NCBI GenBank assembly: GCA_934149075.1
Contig: CAKPDR010000003.1
Span: 85,609 to 149,608, forward strand
Length of the DNA: 64,000 bases
From: an uncultured Clostridia bacterium
GTDB lineage: Bacteria; Bacillota; Clostridia; TANB77; CAG-508
Reading direction: 5' to 3'
Part shown: piece after piece, positions 7,389 to 17,092 of the stretch
Layout of the letters: every line of letters begins with the position of its first letter
Position numbering within the stretch: the stretch's first letter is position 1
Position numbers and translations under genes: made by a program
The notes under the pieces: generated by a model
Database searches by the model: none
What the model was told of the DNA's origin: nothing
The model's input: only the letters and a program-made list of their open reading frames with translations

Positions 7389-8774
7389 ATGGAAGAAAAA
7401 TTATTTAACAAAAAAGAAATTGGATGGATAAAAATGGACACACGTGAAAAAGAAGCAATCTATTCATATTGTAATGGATACATCAATTTCATGAACAAGT
7501 CAAAAACAGAAAGAGAAGCTGTTGTTACAGCAAAATCAATAGCTGAATCAAATGGTTTTAGAGACATCTCAACATATGAAACTTTAAATCCAGGAGACAA
7601 AGTATATTTTATTAATAGAGAAAAAAGTATGTACTTAGCTGTTATTGGTACAGAACCTTTAGAAAAAGGACTTCAAATAGTTGGAGCTCATATAGATTCC
7701 CCAAGATTAGATTTAAAACCAAATCCTTTGTATGAAGATTCGGGTTTTGCATATTTTAAAACGCATTATTATGGAGGAATAAAAAAATATCAATGGACTA
7801 CAATTCCACTAAGTTTACATGGTGTAATTATTAAAGCAAATGGCGAAAAAGTCACTATAAATATTGGTGAAGACGAAAATGATCCAATATTTACAATTAC
7901 AGATTTATTACCACATTTAGCACAAGACCAAATGGAGAAAAAATTAAGAAATGGTATTGATGGAGAAAATTTAGCAGTTTTACTTGGAAGCATTCCTTAT
8001 GATGATGAAAATTGTAACGAAAAAATCAAATTAAATATTTTAAATATTCTAAATCAAAAATATAATATTACGGAAGCTGACTTCTTAAGTTCTGAAATAG
8101 AAGTTGTTCCAGCATTTAAAGCTCGTTCTTTAGGATTTGATGGAAGTATGATTGCAGCATATGGTCAAGATGATAAAATATGTGCTTATACTTCTCTATC
8201 AGCTATGATGAGCTTAGAAAATGTTAAAACAACTGCTGTTTGTATTCTTTCTGATAAAGAAGAAATTGGAAGTATGGGGAATACTGGTATGGAATCTCAC
8301 ATGTTTGATTACTTTGTTTCTGAATTATTAAATAAAACTGGTGAAAATAGACCAAATCTATTAGATAAGGTATTCTGTTTCTCTAGAATGCTTTCTGCAG
8401 ATGTTGATGCAGGTTATGATCCACTTTATGGAAGTGTTTCTGATAAAAATAATGCTGCATTTTTAGGACGTGGTATTGGTCTTAATAAATATACTGGTGC
8501 TCGTGGAAAATCTGGAGCTTCTGATGCTAATGCAGAATTTGTTGCATGGGTTAGAAAAGTATTAGAAAAAAATGATATTAGATATCAAATTTCTGAACTT
8601 GGTAAAGTTGATGTTGGTGGCGGAGGCACTATTGCTTATATTTTAGCTAATAAGGGAGTTGATGTTATCGATTGCGGTGTTCCAGTACTCTCAATGCATG
8701 CTCCATATGAAGTTACAAGCAAATTTGATGTTTATTCTGCTTATAGAACTTATAAAGCTTTTTGGGAAGAATAA
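7389..8774 (+). CDS. M18 family aminopeptidase (aspartyl/leucyl type)
   Basis: The 461-aa cytosolic zinc aminopeptidase would remove N-terminal residues from peptides in a dodecameric tetrahedral particle. Metal and catalytic motifs are in place: GAHIDSPRLDLKP (first His and Asp) near residues 101-113, 'DKEEIGSMG' (catalytic Glu pair) near 291-299, 'SADVDAGYDP' near 337-346, and the terminal 'SMHAPYEV' His near 436-443. Length matches the family. The start ATG follows GAAAGGAAG by six bases; a second in-frame ATG at codon 16 is possible but lacks a site. It is transcribed alone, between a fold-back repeat and a terminator at 8804-8853. Confidence 0.9.
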   Translation: MEEKLFNKKEIGWIKMDTREKEAIYSYCNGYINFMNKSKTEREAVVTAKSIAESNGFRDISTYETLNPGDKVYFINREKSMYLAVIGTEPLEKGLQIVGAHIDSPRLDLKPNPLYEDSGFAYFKTHYYGGIKKYQWTTIPLSLHGVIIKANGEKVTINIGEDENDPIFTITDLLPHLAQDQMEKKLRNGIDGENLAVLLGSIPYDDENCNEKIKLNILNILNQKYNITEADFLSSEIEVVPAFKARSLGFDGSMIAAYGQDDKICAYTSLSAMMSLENVKTTAVCILSDKEEIGSMGNTGMESHMFDYFVSELLNKTGENRPNLLDKVFCFSRMLSADVDAGYDPLYGSVSDKNNAAFLGRGIGLNKYTGARGKSGASDANAEFVAWVRKVLEKNDIRYQISELGKVDVGGGGTIAYILANKGVDVIDCGVPVLSMHAPYEVTSKFDVYSAYRTYKAFWEE

Positions 8775-8803
8775 GAAATGAAAAAATGATTTAAAAAACT
8801 GCA

Positions 8804-8853
8804 ATGAACCTTCATTATTAGATATGAAATTTTAATAAGGAAGGTTCATTTTT
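8804..8853 (+). terminator. Terminator between aminopeptidase and nagZ (convergent)
   Basis: A 10-bp stem ATGAACCTTC/GAAGGTTCAT, extended by an AT-rich stem, ends in five T on the plus strand. It lies between two converging genes and overlaps the nagZ stop codon, so it may also affect the nagZ transcript. Confidence 0.7.
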
Positions 8854-9940
8854 ATATTCCACATTTTGTTCTTATTTCTTCTATTTTTTCATTTATTTTA
8901 TTAATATCAGCTCCACTAAAATCTTTTGTATCAGAAATACCATATTTTTGTTTTATTTGTATAATCCTTTTCACACTTCTATTAATTCTACATTCTTTTA
9001 TTTTTCCTGTTGTTGTTAAATTAATGATTTTATCTAAAACCCTCTGCTCTTCATCTTTATTAAATCTAAAAACAACAATATCATTTCCTGCTTCAAAAGC
9101 TTTTCTTACTGCCAAACTTGGTCCATACATAAATTTTATTGCTCTCATTTTTAAATCATCTGTTATTATTAAACCTTTGTATCTATATTTTACTCTTAAA
9201 TATTTTGTTATGAATTTTCTTGATAATGATGCAGGAAAAATTCCTGTAACATTTGTTATTAACAAATGTCCAACAAGCACTGCATCTGCTCCATTTTTAA
9301 TTGCCTGCTCAAACGGATACATATCTTCTCCTTCAAGTTTCTTCATTGACTTATTTATTATTGGTAAAAAATGATGAGAATCTTGTTTAGTTGCTCCATG
9401 TCCAGGGAAGTGTTTTATTACAGATACTATCTTATTCTTTTGAAGTTCTTTCATTGCCTTTATTCCACTTTCAGTTACAATATCTTTATCTGTACCATAA
9501 CTCCTATCACCTATTGCTGTTCTATCATTAAATCGTTTAATATCTAGTACAGGCGCAAAGTTTAAATTTATCCCGGATTTATATAAAAGTTCTCCTATTA
9601 TATTTGCTGATTCTGATACCAATTCCTGTCCGCCAATTGTTGCAACCAAATTTGCAGATGGTAAATTTTTTATCTCTTTTGGCATTCGATTTACTCTTCC
9701 ACCTTCTTGATCTATTGCAATAAATAATGGTATCTTATTATTTTGGTTCAATTCTTTTAATTCCTTAATCAAATTAAGCATATCTTGATATGTAGAAAAA
9801 TTTTTTCTATATAATATTACTCCACCAATTTTATAATTTTGTATCATATTTTTTATTCTATCCGTTATATAGTTTGTATCAAGTCCAATCATGACCATTT
9901 GACTGATTTTTTCTTTTATTGACAATTCTTCTATTTCCAT
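8852..9940 (-). CDS. nagZ: Beta-N-acetylhexosaminidase, GH3 (NagZ-like)
   Basis: The 362-aa glycoside hydrolase family 3 enzyme releases N-acetylglucosamine from muropeptides in cell-wall recycling. The N-terminal barrel shows 'AIDQEGGRVNRMP' near residues 83-95, the substrate loop 'KHFPGHGATKQDSHHFLP' near 175-192 (the Asp-His pair of NagZ-type enzymes), and 'LIITDDLKMRAI' with the nucleophile Asp near 255-266. There is no signal peptide, so it acts in the cytosol, unlike some secreted Gram-positive NagZ proteins. Only the GH3 N-terminal domain is present, as expected for NagZ. Start ATG follows TGGAGT. It stands alone beside the second fold-back repeat. Confidence 0.88.
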   Translation of the reverse strand: MEIEELSIKEKISQMVMIGLDTNYITDRIKNMIQNYKIGGVILYRKNFSTYQDMLNLIKELKELNQNNKIPLFIAIDQEGGRVNRMPKEIKNLPSANLVATIGGQELVSESANIIGELLYKSGINLNFAPVLDIKRFNDRTAIGDRSYGTDKDIVTESGIKAMKELQKNKIVSVIKHFPGHGATKQDSHHFLPIINKSMKKLEGEDMYPFEQAIKNGADAVLVGHLLITNVTGIFPASLSRKFITKYLRVKYRYKGLIITDDLKMRAIKFMYGPSLAVRKAFEAGNDIVVFRFNKDEEQRVLDKIINLTTTGKIKECRINRSVKRIIQIKQKYGISDTKDFSGADINKINEKIEEIRTKCGI

Positions 9941-10035
9941 ATTTACTCCATTACTTTTTTCTTTATTTTAGCATACCAGATTTTAAAATACAACAAAAAA
10001 AGTAACCAAAATTTTCAATTACTTTTTAATCGTTG

Positions 10036-10488
10036 CAGTTCACAGCTATTAAAAATATTATGGATGTTGAGAGCCTTCCCTGAGGATTATATATATTTGA
10101 GATTGTGTCCTGTTCATTACGTTCAAAAAGAAAATCTAACATAAAAACCCGAGCCTCTCTCACTCAGGCATAAAATGCATATATGTATATGAGTTTAAAC
10201 ATTTCGAATGTGATTGGAGCAATATTAAAATTTCTTAAATAAATTTATGGAAAGAGTTCACGAGAGTGGAAGGGTGCCATAAATTTATTTTAGAAATTCT
10301 TATGTTGCGTATTGAACCGAGAAAATGTTTCAAATCATATACATATATGCATTTTTTCGTGAGCATTCTTCCGGTTTTTATTTAAAATTTTCTATTTTTC
10401 GCTCCAATCAAACGGACACAATCTCAAATATATATAATCCCCAGGGAAGGCTCTCAACATCCATAATATTTTTAATAGCTGTGAACTG
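10036..10488. repeat. Fold-back repeat, copy 2 (complete, about 450 bp)
   Basis: The block is one long imperfect palindrome. The outer arms (10036-10110 and 10414-10488) are about 75 bp and complementary with a single mismatch. Inner arms around ATGCATATATGTATATGA and around AAATAAATTTATGG pair less perfectly, and a loop near 10251-10277 closes the structure. About 300 bp of the left part is near-identical to copy 1, including the unpaired segments. There is no coding capacity. It could be a non-autonomous fold-back transposon (MITE-like) or a source of a long hairpin RNA. The leftover gap at 9941-10035 holds nothing else I can name. Confidence 0.8.
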
Positions 10489-10518
10489 TAGCTTTTATTT
10501 TTTTCTTTGTAGTACTAT

Positions 10519-11118
10519 TTATTCAAAATCCTCTATTATTTGATTAAGTTCTTCTTTGCCATAAATCTCTAACCCCTCTTGCATATTAATCAAATCAGTT
10601 TCAGTAAGATATTCACTTGAAATATTAGTCTTTTCATACAAACTTTCACTTCCGTCTTTATTTGTCATATAAACAACAACTTTTCCGTCTTCAATTTTCA
10701 ATTTAAAATGTTCCCCACACAAATCATTAAACTCTTTGTATAATGTTACTTTTCCCTTCTCAAATCCGATTACTTTCCAATCAGGATAATGAGCTTGAAC
10801 TTCTTCTTTTGTCATATTTACAAGTTCTTGTGGTAGCTCCACATATTCATTTATTGTATGGTCACACTGTGCATAATATTTTTTCAAAATTAATATAGCA
10901 CTTGCTGCAACTTTTTCTTCTGTGGAAGTTACTGCTGTTGTATTCTGCTCTTCTGCATATTCTTCTGTACATTCATCTTCTACTAACTCTGAAATATAAT
11001 CATTTGACTCCGGTACATTCTCTTCATCTTTATTTTGATTGAATATTATATATGTTATGCCTACTATAATAATTACTGATATAATACTCGCTATAATTAT
11101 TTTTGTTATGTTTTTCAT
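10519..11118 (-). CDS. Membrane-anchored BofC C-terminal domain protein
   Basis: This 199-aa protein has an N-terminal membrane anchor (residues 5-27), an acidic linker (30-60) and a C-terminal domain (about 115-199) of the BofC type, seen in 'GKVVVYMTNKDGSESLYE' and the ending 'GLEIYGKEELNQIIEDFE'. In Bacillus, BofC regulates SpoIVB and the sigma-K checkpoint between the two sporulation membranes. Here only the C-terminal domain is shared, so the role need not be the same. It supports assignment to a spore-former lineage. AGGAGG lies upstream of the ATG. It follows comEC by 33 bp in the same direction and may be co-transcribed. Confidence 0.7.
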   Translation of the reverse strand: MKNITKIIIASIISVIIIVGITYIIFNQNKDEENVPESNDYISELVEDECTEEYAEEQNTTAVTSTEEKVAASAILILKKYYAQCDHTINEYVELPQELVNMTKEEVQAHYPDWKVIGFEKGKVTLYKEFNDLCGEHFKLKIEDGKVVVYMTNKDGSESLYEKTNISSEYLTETDLINMQEGLEIYGKEELNQIIEDFE

Positions 11119-11151
11119 ACAAACATCAGCCTCCTAAAGCTTTAATTTGTA

Positions 11152-13632
11152 TTAATTATTTACCAAAATTGTATTTTTTATACATTTAAGCTTCTGGAAT
11201 ATTAACATTTGATTATTTTTCACATTTATACTTATTTCTCCGTCTTTATCTGTTCTATATATCTTGCAATTTATATCTTTCAAGTTTTCTATCGTTCTAT
11301 TACTTGGATGTCCAAATTTATTGTTTATTCCAACACCAATTAAAGCTATTTGCGGTTGTACAGTGCTTATAAACTCTTTTGAACTTGATGTTTTAGAACC
11401 ATGATGCGCAACTTTTAATATTGTTGATTTTAATAATTGAGATCCTTTATATTTTTTCAAAATTGCTTTTTCAGCAATTTCCTCTATATCTCCTGTAAAA
11501 AGCATTGAAAAATCTTTATATACTAATTTACAAATTAATGAATTATTATTTAGTATATTTTCATTAATTTTATTTTCCATATCGGGCCATAATATATCAA
11601 AATATAAGTTTTTCTCTATATTTAATCTTTTACCAGCATTTACAATATGTACATTTATGCCTTTTTCTTTTATTATCTTAATAAATCTATTATAATTATC
11701 TGAATCCTTTATTTGTTTTCCTATTATCACATTTTCCACTTTCATATTTTGTAAAATATAAAGAACGCCATCACAGTGGTCTTGATCATAATGACTAATT
11801 ATTGCATAATCTATATTTTTTATTTTTCTATCCAATAGATACGGTTCTAGAGTATTTTTCCCAACATCATATGTCTTACTTCCACCACCATCAATTAAAA
11901 TTGTTTTATTATTAGGTGTTACTATTAATGTACTATCACCTTGTCCTAAATCTATAAAATAAATTTTTAAATCATGAGGAATCTTTTTTAAGCCACATAT
12001 TAATAGTATTATAATTAAGAAAGCTATCTTGATTTTTGAAAAATATGGTCTAAGTTTATATCTTACTAAATATATTGTATTTTTAATTCTTTTCTGTGTT
12101 GGATTACAATTTTTAAAATGAAAAATTTGATATAAAAATCTAAATAAACAAACAACTATATAATATACTATCACTTGATATAAATCAGGTGTCACAATTC
12201 TAAAATTTCCAAAACTAATTTTTGAAATTAAAAGAATTCCATAAACAGGTATTTCTATTATTTTAGCAATTGCCATACCTGCATTTATTGAAATCATTGA
12301 TATTAAAATTTGAATAAATCCTCCCATTACAATTATACCAATAATATAACTTAACATTAAATTTGTTAATATAAAACCTATTCCTATTAAATTAAAATTT
12401 AATGCCATTATTGGTGCAATTATAATTTGGGCTGAAATTGATACTGAAATTACTTCAATTATATTTTTACATTTTCTTTGAATTTTGAGAAATACATATT
12501 TCCATTTTCTATTTCTTATTTTTATACTTTTTAAAACTTTTTCAATTATTGTTTCAAAATATATTATGCCTAAAGTTCCACCGTAAGTTAGTAGAAAGCT
12601 TAAGCTTATTAGACTATATGGATTATTTATTAATATTATTAATGCTGAAATTGAAATGTTATTTAATGTATCACTTTTTCTATATACTATAAACGCCATA
12701 CAAGATAAAATCCCCATAATGCTTGCTCTCACAACAGATATACTAAATCCTGTAATAAACATATATATTAATAAAACAACACTTGCAATTATTTTGCTTT
12801 GCTTTTTACCAAATATTTTTTTAGTTGAATTTGTAACTAATATTATTATATATGAAATATGCATTCCAGATACCGCAAGCACATGTGAAATATTACTATT
12901 TGAAAAATCTTGTTTTGTTTCTTTATCTATTTCATCAGTATATCCAAGCATAACTCCCATAACAATTTTAGCTATTTTTTCACTATATGTACTCTTTATA
13001 GCCTCTTTAATTTTTATAAGTGCTCTGTTTGAAACTTGCATTATTGTATTGGCTTTATTTTTTTCCAGTACATTAATATTTTTTACTTTTATAGTTCCGT
13101 ATATTTTTAATGTTTTTAAATATTCTTTATAATCAAATCCTTTATAATTTCTTGCTTTAGATGGTTCAAAAAACTCTCCATTTGCATCTATTTTATCCCC
13201 ATATTCTAATTCTTCTTTTGAATTAATATACAAATACGTATTTTTGTAATTTCCATCTATTACCTTTATTTTGTATCTATTATAATACTCTTTTTCTATT
13301 TTATTACTAACTACAATTCCTATAACTTCTAAATTTTCTATACCTTTATACAAATTTTCATATTTACTCTCATTATATTTGATTATTATATTTGAAATAA
13401 ATGATGAAATAATTATCGTAAAAATAATATTTAATTTAAAGATTAATTTGATATATCTAAAATATCTTTTAATTGAAAAAATTCTAAATTTCTTTTTATG
13501 ATATGGTAATTTGATTATAATATAAATTATTAATAACAAAAAATAAAAAGGCACTATACTTATTTGTAAGTATAGCCCCCATATTATACCTATAATATAA
13601 CCAATTACTATTATAAAAATTGGTCTATTCAA
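11152..13632 (-). CDS. comEC: ComEC/Rec2 DNA uptake channel protein
   Basis: The 826-aa polytopic protein fits ComEC, the inner-membrane channel for single-stranded DNA in transformation. It has N-terminal membrane helices and an OB-like region (residues 80-170), then the Competence domain with 'VLAVSGMHISYI' near 252-263 and several helices to about 540. A C-terminal metallo-beta-lactamase domain begins 'YFIDLGQGDSTLI' near 567 and has 'IISHYDQDHCDGV' near 616 and 'LKVAHHGSKTSSS' near 744, the metal ligands. The start is TTG at 13632, directly after the upstream stop, with GGAGAG in the preceding gene, so translation is coupled. No other competence genes are in the window. Confidence 0.92.
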   Translation of the reverse strand: MNRPIFIIVIGYIIGIIWGLYLQISIVPFYFLLLIIYIIIKLPYHKKKFRIFSIKRYFRYIKLIFKLNIIFTIIISSFISNIIIKYNESKYENLYKGIENLEVIGIVVSNKIEKEYYNRYKIKVIDGNYKNTYLYINSKEELEYGDKIDANGEFFEPSKARNYKGFDYKEYLKTLKIYGTIKVKNINVLEKNKANTIMQVSNRALIKIKEAIKSTYSEKIAKIVMGVMLGYTDEIDKETKQDFSNSNISHVLAVSGMHISYIIILVTNSTKKIFGKKQSKIIASVVLLIYMFITGFSISVVRASIMGILSCMAFIVYRKSDTLNNISISALIILINNPYSLISLSFLLTYGGTLGIIYFETIIEKVLKSIKIRNRKWKYVFLKIQRKCKNIIEVISVSISAQIIIAPIMALNFNLIGIGFILTNLMLSYIIGIIVMGGFIQILISMISINAGMAIAKIIEIPVYGILLISKISFGNFRIVTPDLYQVIVYYIVVCLFRFLYQIFHFKNCNPTQKRIKNTIYLVRYKLRPYFSKIKIAFLIIILLICGLKKIPHDLKIYFIDLGQGDSTLIVTPNNKTILIDGGGSKTYDVGKNTLEPYLLDRKIKNIDYAIISHYDQDHCDGVLYILQNMKVENVIIGKQIKDSDNYNRFIKIIKEKGINVHIVNAGKRLNIEKNLYFDILWPDMENKINENILNNNSLICKLVYKDFSMLFTGDIEEIAEKAILKKYKGSQLLKSTILKVAHHGSKTSSSKEFISTVQPQIALIGVGINNKFGHPSNRTIENLKDINCKIYRTDKDGEISINVKNNQMLIFQKLKCIKNTILVNN

Positions 13633-15126
13633 TTATTTTACTCTCCTTGCCCCTACATATCTTTTTTGATAATAGCTCGACGATAGTGATGTTATTACAA
13701 CTCCTTCTTTTGGATTAGCTGCATGAATAAAACTATTTCCTCCAATATATATTCCAACATGACCTATTGATGAATTTGAAGAATTATTAAACACTACTAT
13801 ATCACCTGGTTGTAAACTACTTTTTTCTACTGCAACCCCATTGTTTATTTGACTTTTAGACGATCTACTTAAAGTTACACCAAAATGTTTATATACATAT
13901 GATGTAAATCCTGAACAGTCAAATCCGCTTTCAGGTGATGACCCACCTGCAACATATTTACATCCTAAATATTGTTTTGCATATTCTACAACTGATGTTC
14001 CTTCTGCTGTGGTTGTAGATTTATCAGAACTTGTAGATTGTTCTTCATTATTAACTGTTTCTTGTTGTTCTTCCATTGGTGTAATATTATCCGGTTTTAT
14101 TGTGTTTCCACCTCTTGATGTAGTTTTAACTGTTTTTTGATCTGATATATATTTAGCTGATACATATCCAGTTTTCTCTTTTAACTTAATTTGATACCAT
14201 CCATCAACCTCTCCTGTTATTTCTACTTTATCATTTCTTGATAAGCTGTCTAATTCTTTACTTGATGTTGATGCTTCTTCTCTTACTACTAATCCTTCTG
14301 CATCCACATATCCTGTTTTACTAATGCTTTTTACTGTAGCTGTTGTTTTTTCTGCATCTTTTGATTCTTCTTGAACTGGCGTTTCAGTAGTAGTTGGTGT
14401 TTGTTCCTGTTGTTTATTTTCTTCAGATTGTTCCACTGATTGTTGTTCTAAAACTGGTTGCTCAGGTTGTTGTTCATTTGTTATTGATTTTTTTAATTGT
14501 GCTATTCTTATCCATCCTGTCTCTGTATCATTTTCTATTCTACACCAATTATTTATTTTTTCTAATACCTTTACATTTCCACTCATTTTATTTACACTTC
14601 TTGAATTTATAAGTGGTATTACTTTTACTTCTGTTTCTTGTTCTAGAGTATATTGATTATTTTCTGTTATTTCTGTTGATGTTTCTATTGTTTGTGTTAT
14701 TGGTTCTATTTCTTCAACTTTTGTTGTATCTATTTCTGTTGTTTCTATATTTTTTTCTGCTGTTGTATCATCGTTATTTGTTGGTTGAACTTCTGCTGTT
14801 TCTGCTGTGGATGTTGCAGTATCTTGCTTACCTGTTGTATCATCATCATCTGTTTCAACAAGTTTATCACTTACATATCCTGTTATGTTTTTTTCATCTA
14901 CTTTTATTTTGTACCAACCATTTTCTTGTTCTAATATTTCAACTTTACAGTCCTTGTCTAGTTGATCTATTATTGTTGAGTCTGTGTTTGGCTCTTTTCT
15001 TATATTTACTGTCTCTGAATTTATTCTTCCAGTTGTTGCTTCTACTTTTATGCTAAATATACTCATTATTGTTATCATTAGTATCATTATTGCAAATTCT
15101 TTAACTTTTTTCATTTTAAATTCCAT
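13633..15126 (-). CDS. Secreted SH3-domain NlpC/P60 endopeptidase
   Basis: The 497-aa secreted peptidoglycan hydrolase cleaves within stem peptides. A signal peptide (residues 5-30, ending VEA) is followed by three bacterial SH3 domains (about 33-92, 160-213, 272-332) split by Thr/Glu/Gln-rich linkers. The C-terminal NlpC/P60 domain (about 378-497) has the catalytic Cys in FDCSGFTSYVY and the His in IGHVGIYIGG, then 'FIHAANP'. The ribosome site AAGAGG is distant from the first ATG; the second ATG (codon 5) is an equally good start. Its stop touches the comEC start, so the two form an operon. Confidence 0.88.
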   Translation of the reverse strand: MEFKMKKVKEFAIMILMITIMSIFSIKVEATTGRINSETVNIRKEPNTDSTIIDQLDKDCKVEILEQENGWYKIKVDEKNITGYVSDKLVETDDDDTTGKQDTATSTAETAEVQPTNNDDTTAEKNIETTEIDTTKVEEIEPITQTIETSTEITENNQYTLEQETEVKVIPLINSRSVNKMSGNVKVLEKINNWCRIENDTETGWIRIAQLKKSITNEQQPEQPVLEQQSVEQSEENKQQEQTPTTTETPVQEESKDAEKTTATVKSISKTGYVDAEGLVVREEASTSSKELDSLSRNDKVEITGEVDGWYQIKLKEKTGYVSAKYISDQKTVKTTSRGGNTIKPDNITPMEEQQETVNNEEQSTSSDKSTTTAEGTSVVEYAKQYLGCKYVAGGSSPESGFDCSGFTSYVYKHFGVTLSRSSKSQINNGVAVEKSSLQPGDIVVFNNSSNSSIGHVGIYIGGNSFIHAANPKEGVVITSLSSSYYQKRYVGARRVK

Positions 15127-15188
15127 TTCTTGAAGTCAAGCTGACCTCTTTATATTTTATTCTTTACCTGTAAAAGTATATACTTAAA

Positions 15189-15222
15189 TTAAAAAAAAGT
15201 CAATTATTTTTGACTTTTTTTC
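15189..15222 (-). terminator. Terminator downstream of ppaC
   Basis: AAAAAGTCAA and TTGACTTTTT pair around a short loop, with T-runs on both strands. It sits between the ppaC stop (15236) and the start of the peptidase gene and can work in either direction. Confidence 0.7.
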
Positions 15223-15235
15223 ACGAAAAACGTTT

Positions 15236-16153
15236 CTATATATTCTTTTCAACCAATGGTAATATTTGTTTCTTTCTTGAAACGACACCTGGCATAACAG
15301 CTATATTATCTTTAACTTCATATGTCTTTGAAATTGCATCTGTTCTATCACCTAAAACAATAGCTTCTGAATTACTATTTACTATATCTGTTATAACAAA
15401 TACAAATAAACTTAATCCTTTTGCTAATATTTCTTTATTAATTTCTTGTTCAATTTTTGCTTTTCTTTTTAGAACATCTGGAATACTTACAGTATTTACC
15501 TGTGCAATAACATATTTAATATCTTCTTTTTCAATTTTTTTAGCATCTAATCTAATTAATTCATCTTCTGTATATTTATCAAGATTTGTACCTGCTTTTA
15601 ACATTTCTAATCCATAATTTTCTACATCAACATTTGCTATTTTTGCAAGTTCAGCAAGAGCTTTTTTATCTTTTTCAGTTGTTGTTGGTGATTTTAATAA
15701 AAGTGTATCAGATATTATTGCACTTAACATTAATCCTGCAATTTTTGCTTCTATTTCAATATTGTTTATTTTATATAATTCAAATAATATTGTAGCTGTG
15801 CATCCTACTGGTAATGCATAATAGAATAATGGTTCTGATGTTTCAAAATTATTTATTCTATGATGATCTACAACTGCTTCTATTTTTGCTTTTTCTATCC
15901 CTTCTACTGATTGAGAAAATTCGTTATGATCTACTAGCATAACTCTTTGTCCTTCTTCTACACTTTCTATGTATTTTGGTGCTTCTATATCAAAATGTTT
16001 TAATGCATATTTTGTTTCTTCATTTAATTCTCCTAATCTGCAAGCTACTACTTCTTCTCCTCTTATTTTTGTTTGTAAATCTGCCATTACTAAACTTGAA
16101 CAAATTGTATCTGTGTCAGGACTTTTATGTCCAAATACTATTATTTTTTCCAT
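15236..16153 (-). CDS. ppaC: Manganese-dependent inorganic pyrophosphatase
   Basis: The 305-aa DHH-family enzyme hydrolyses pyrophosphate to phosphate. Family II metal motifs are clear: FGHKSPDTDT at residues 7-16, 'LVDHNE' near 73-78, and the DHH motif 'AVVDHHRI' near 93-100. The DHHA2 domain ends with the substrate-binding SRKKQ motif at 294-298. Length is typical, and no CBS/DRTGG insert is present. AAGGAG precedes the ATG. It is the last gene of a co-directional run tagO-hslO-ppaC with 17-38 bp gaps. Confidence 0.93.
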   Translation of the reverse strand: MEKIIVFGHKSPDTDTICSSLVMADLQTKIRGEEVVACRLGELNEETKYALKHFDIEAPKYIESVEEGQRVMLVDHNEFSQSVEGIEKAKIEAVVDHHRINNFETSEPLFYYALPVGCTATILFELYKINNIEIEAKIAGLMLSAIISDTLLLKSPTTTEKDKKALAELAKIANVDVENYGLEMLKAGTNLDKYTEDELIRLDAKKIEKEDIKYVIAQVNTVSIPDVLKRKAKIEQEINKEILAKGLSLFVFVITDIVNSNSEAIVLGDRTDAISKTYEVKDNIAVMPGVVSRKKQILPLVEKNI

Positions 16154-16170
16154 TTTCTTCTTCTCCTTTT

Positions 16171-17055
16171 TTATTTGTTTGTTTTTCTTAAAATTTCTTC
16201 TAATTCTTCTTTATTGAAATTATATTTTTTGTTACAAAATTGACATTGAATTTCTGCTTTTCCATCTTCTTCTATTAATTCAGTTAATTGTTCATTTCCA
16301 AGTGTCATTAATCCATCTGCAAATTTTTCTTTATTGCATTTACATTTATATTCAGGTTCTATTGATGTATCTATAATTTGTACATTTTCGTCTCCTGTTA
16401 CTTTTTGAGCAATTTCTTTTAAACTTAAATTATTATCTAACATTTTTGAGATTGCTCCAGCTTCAAATATTGATTGCTCTACTTTTGATATCTCTTCTTC
16501 TGTTGCATCTGGCATTGGTGTTATTATATATCCGCCACTTGAACGAACTCCATCCTTATCTACTAAAACTCCAAGTGCAACTGCAGTTTGCTTTTGTTCT
16601 GATGTTTGAAAATAATTTGCAAAGTCTTCTGCAATTTCCCCCGATGTTAATGGACTTATTCCTATATATGGTTCTTTTAGTCCAATATCTTTTATTACAT
16701 TTATAAATCCTTGATTTCCTATTGCACCACCTACATCTAATTTTCCAAATTCATTTAATGGTAAATCTGCATGTGGATTTGTTATACATGCCTTTACATG
16801 TGAAGAGTTATCTGATACTGCTACTATTTTTCCTATTGGTCCATTTCCTTTTATTTGAATTGTCAATTTATCTGCTTTATTTTTCATTTCTGCACCAATT
16901 AATGCTGTTATTGTTAAAACTCTTCCCATTGCTGCTGTTGCAAGTGGACTTAAATCATGTAATTTTCTTGCTTCTTCTACTAAATATGTTGTTGAACAAC
17001 AAACTACTGATATTTTTCCATTATATGCTAAAAATTTTATTATTTGGTCTTTCAT
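16171..17055 (-). CDS. hslO: Redox-regulated chaperone Hsp33
   Basis: The 294-aa cytosolic holdase is activated by oxidation. The N-terminal domain has 'SPLATAAMGRVLT' near residues 35-47 and 'IQIKGNGPIGKIVAVSD' near 66-82. The C-terminal zinc switch has the four ligands as CKC (about 239-241) and CQFC (about 272-275). Length matches the family. AAGGAGC precedes the ATG. It lies 17 bp upstream of ppaC and 37 bp downstream of the glycosyl-phosphate transferase gene, so co-transcription is likely. Confidence 0.93.
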   Translation of the reverse strand: MKDQIIKFLAYNGKISVVCCSTTYLVEEARKLHDLSPLATAAMGRVLTITALIGAEMKNKADKLTIQIKGNGPIGKIVAVSDNSSHVKACITNPHADLPLNEFGKLDVGGAIGNQGFINVIKDIGLKEPYIGISPLTSGEIAEDFANYFQTSEQKQTAVALGVLVDKDGVRSSGGYIITPMPDATEEEISKVEQSIFEAGAISKMLDNNLSLKEIAQKVTGDENVQIIDTSIEPEYKCKCNKEKFADGLMTLGNEQLTELIEEDGKAEIQCQFCNKKYNFNKEELEEILRKTNK

Positions 17056-17092
17056 TTTTGCTCCTTCCTAGACTTCTTCATTTTTTACCAAT

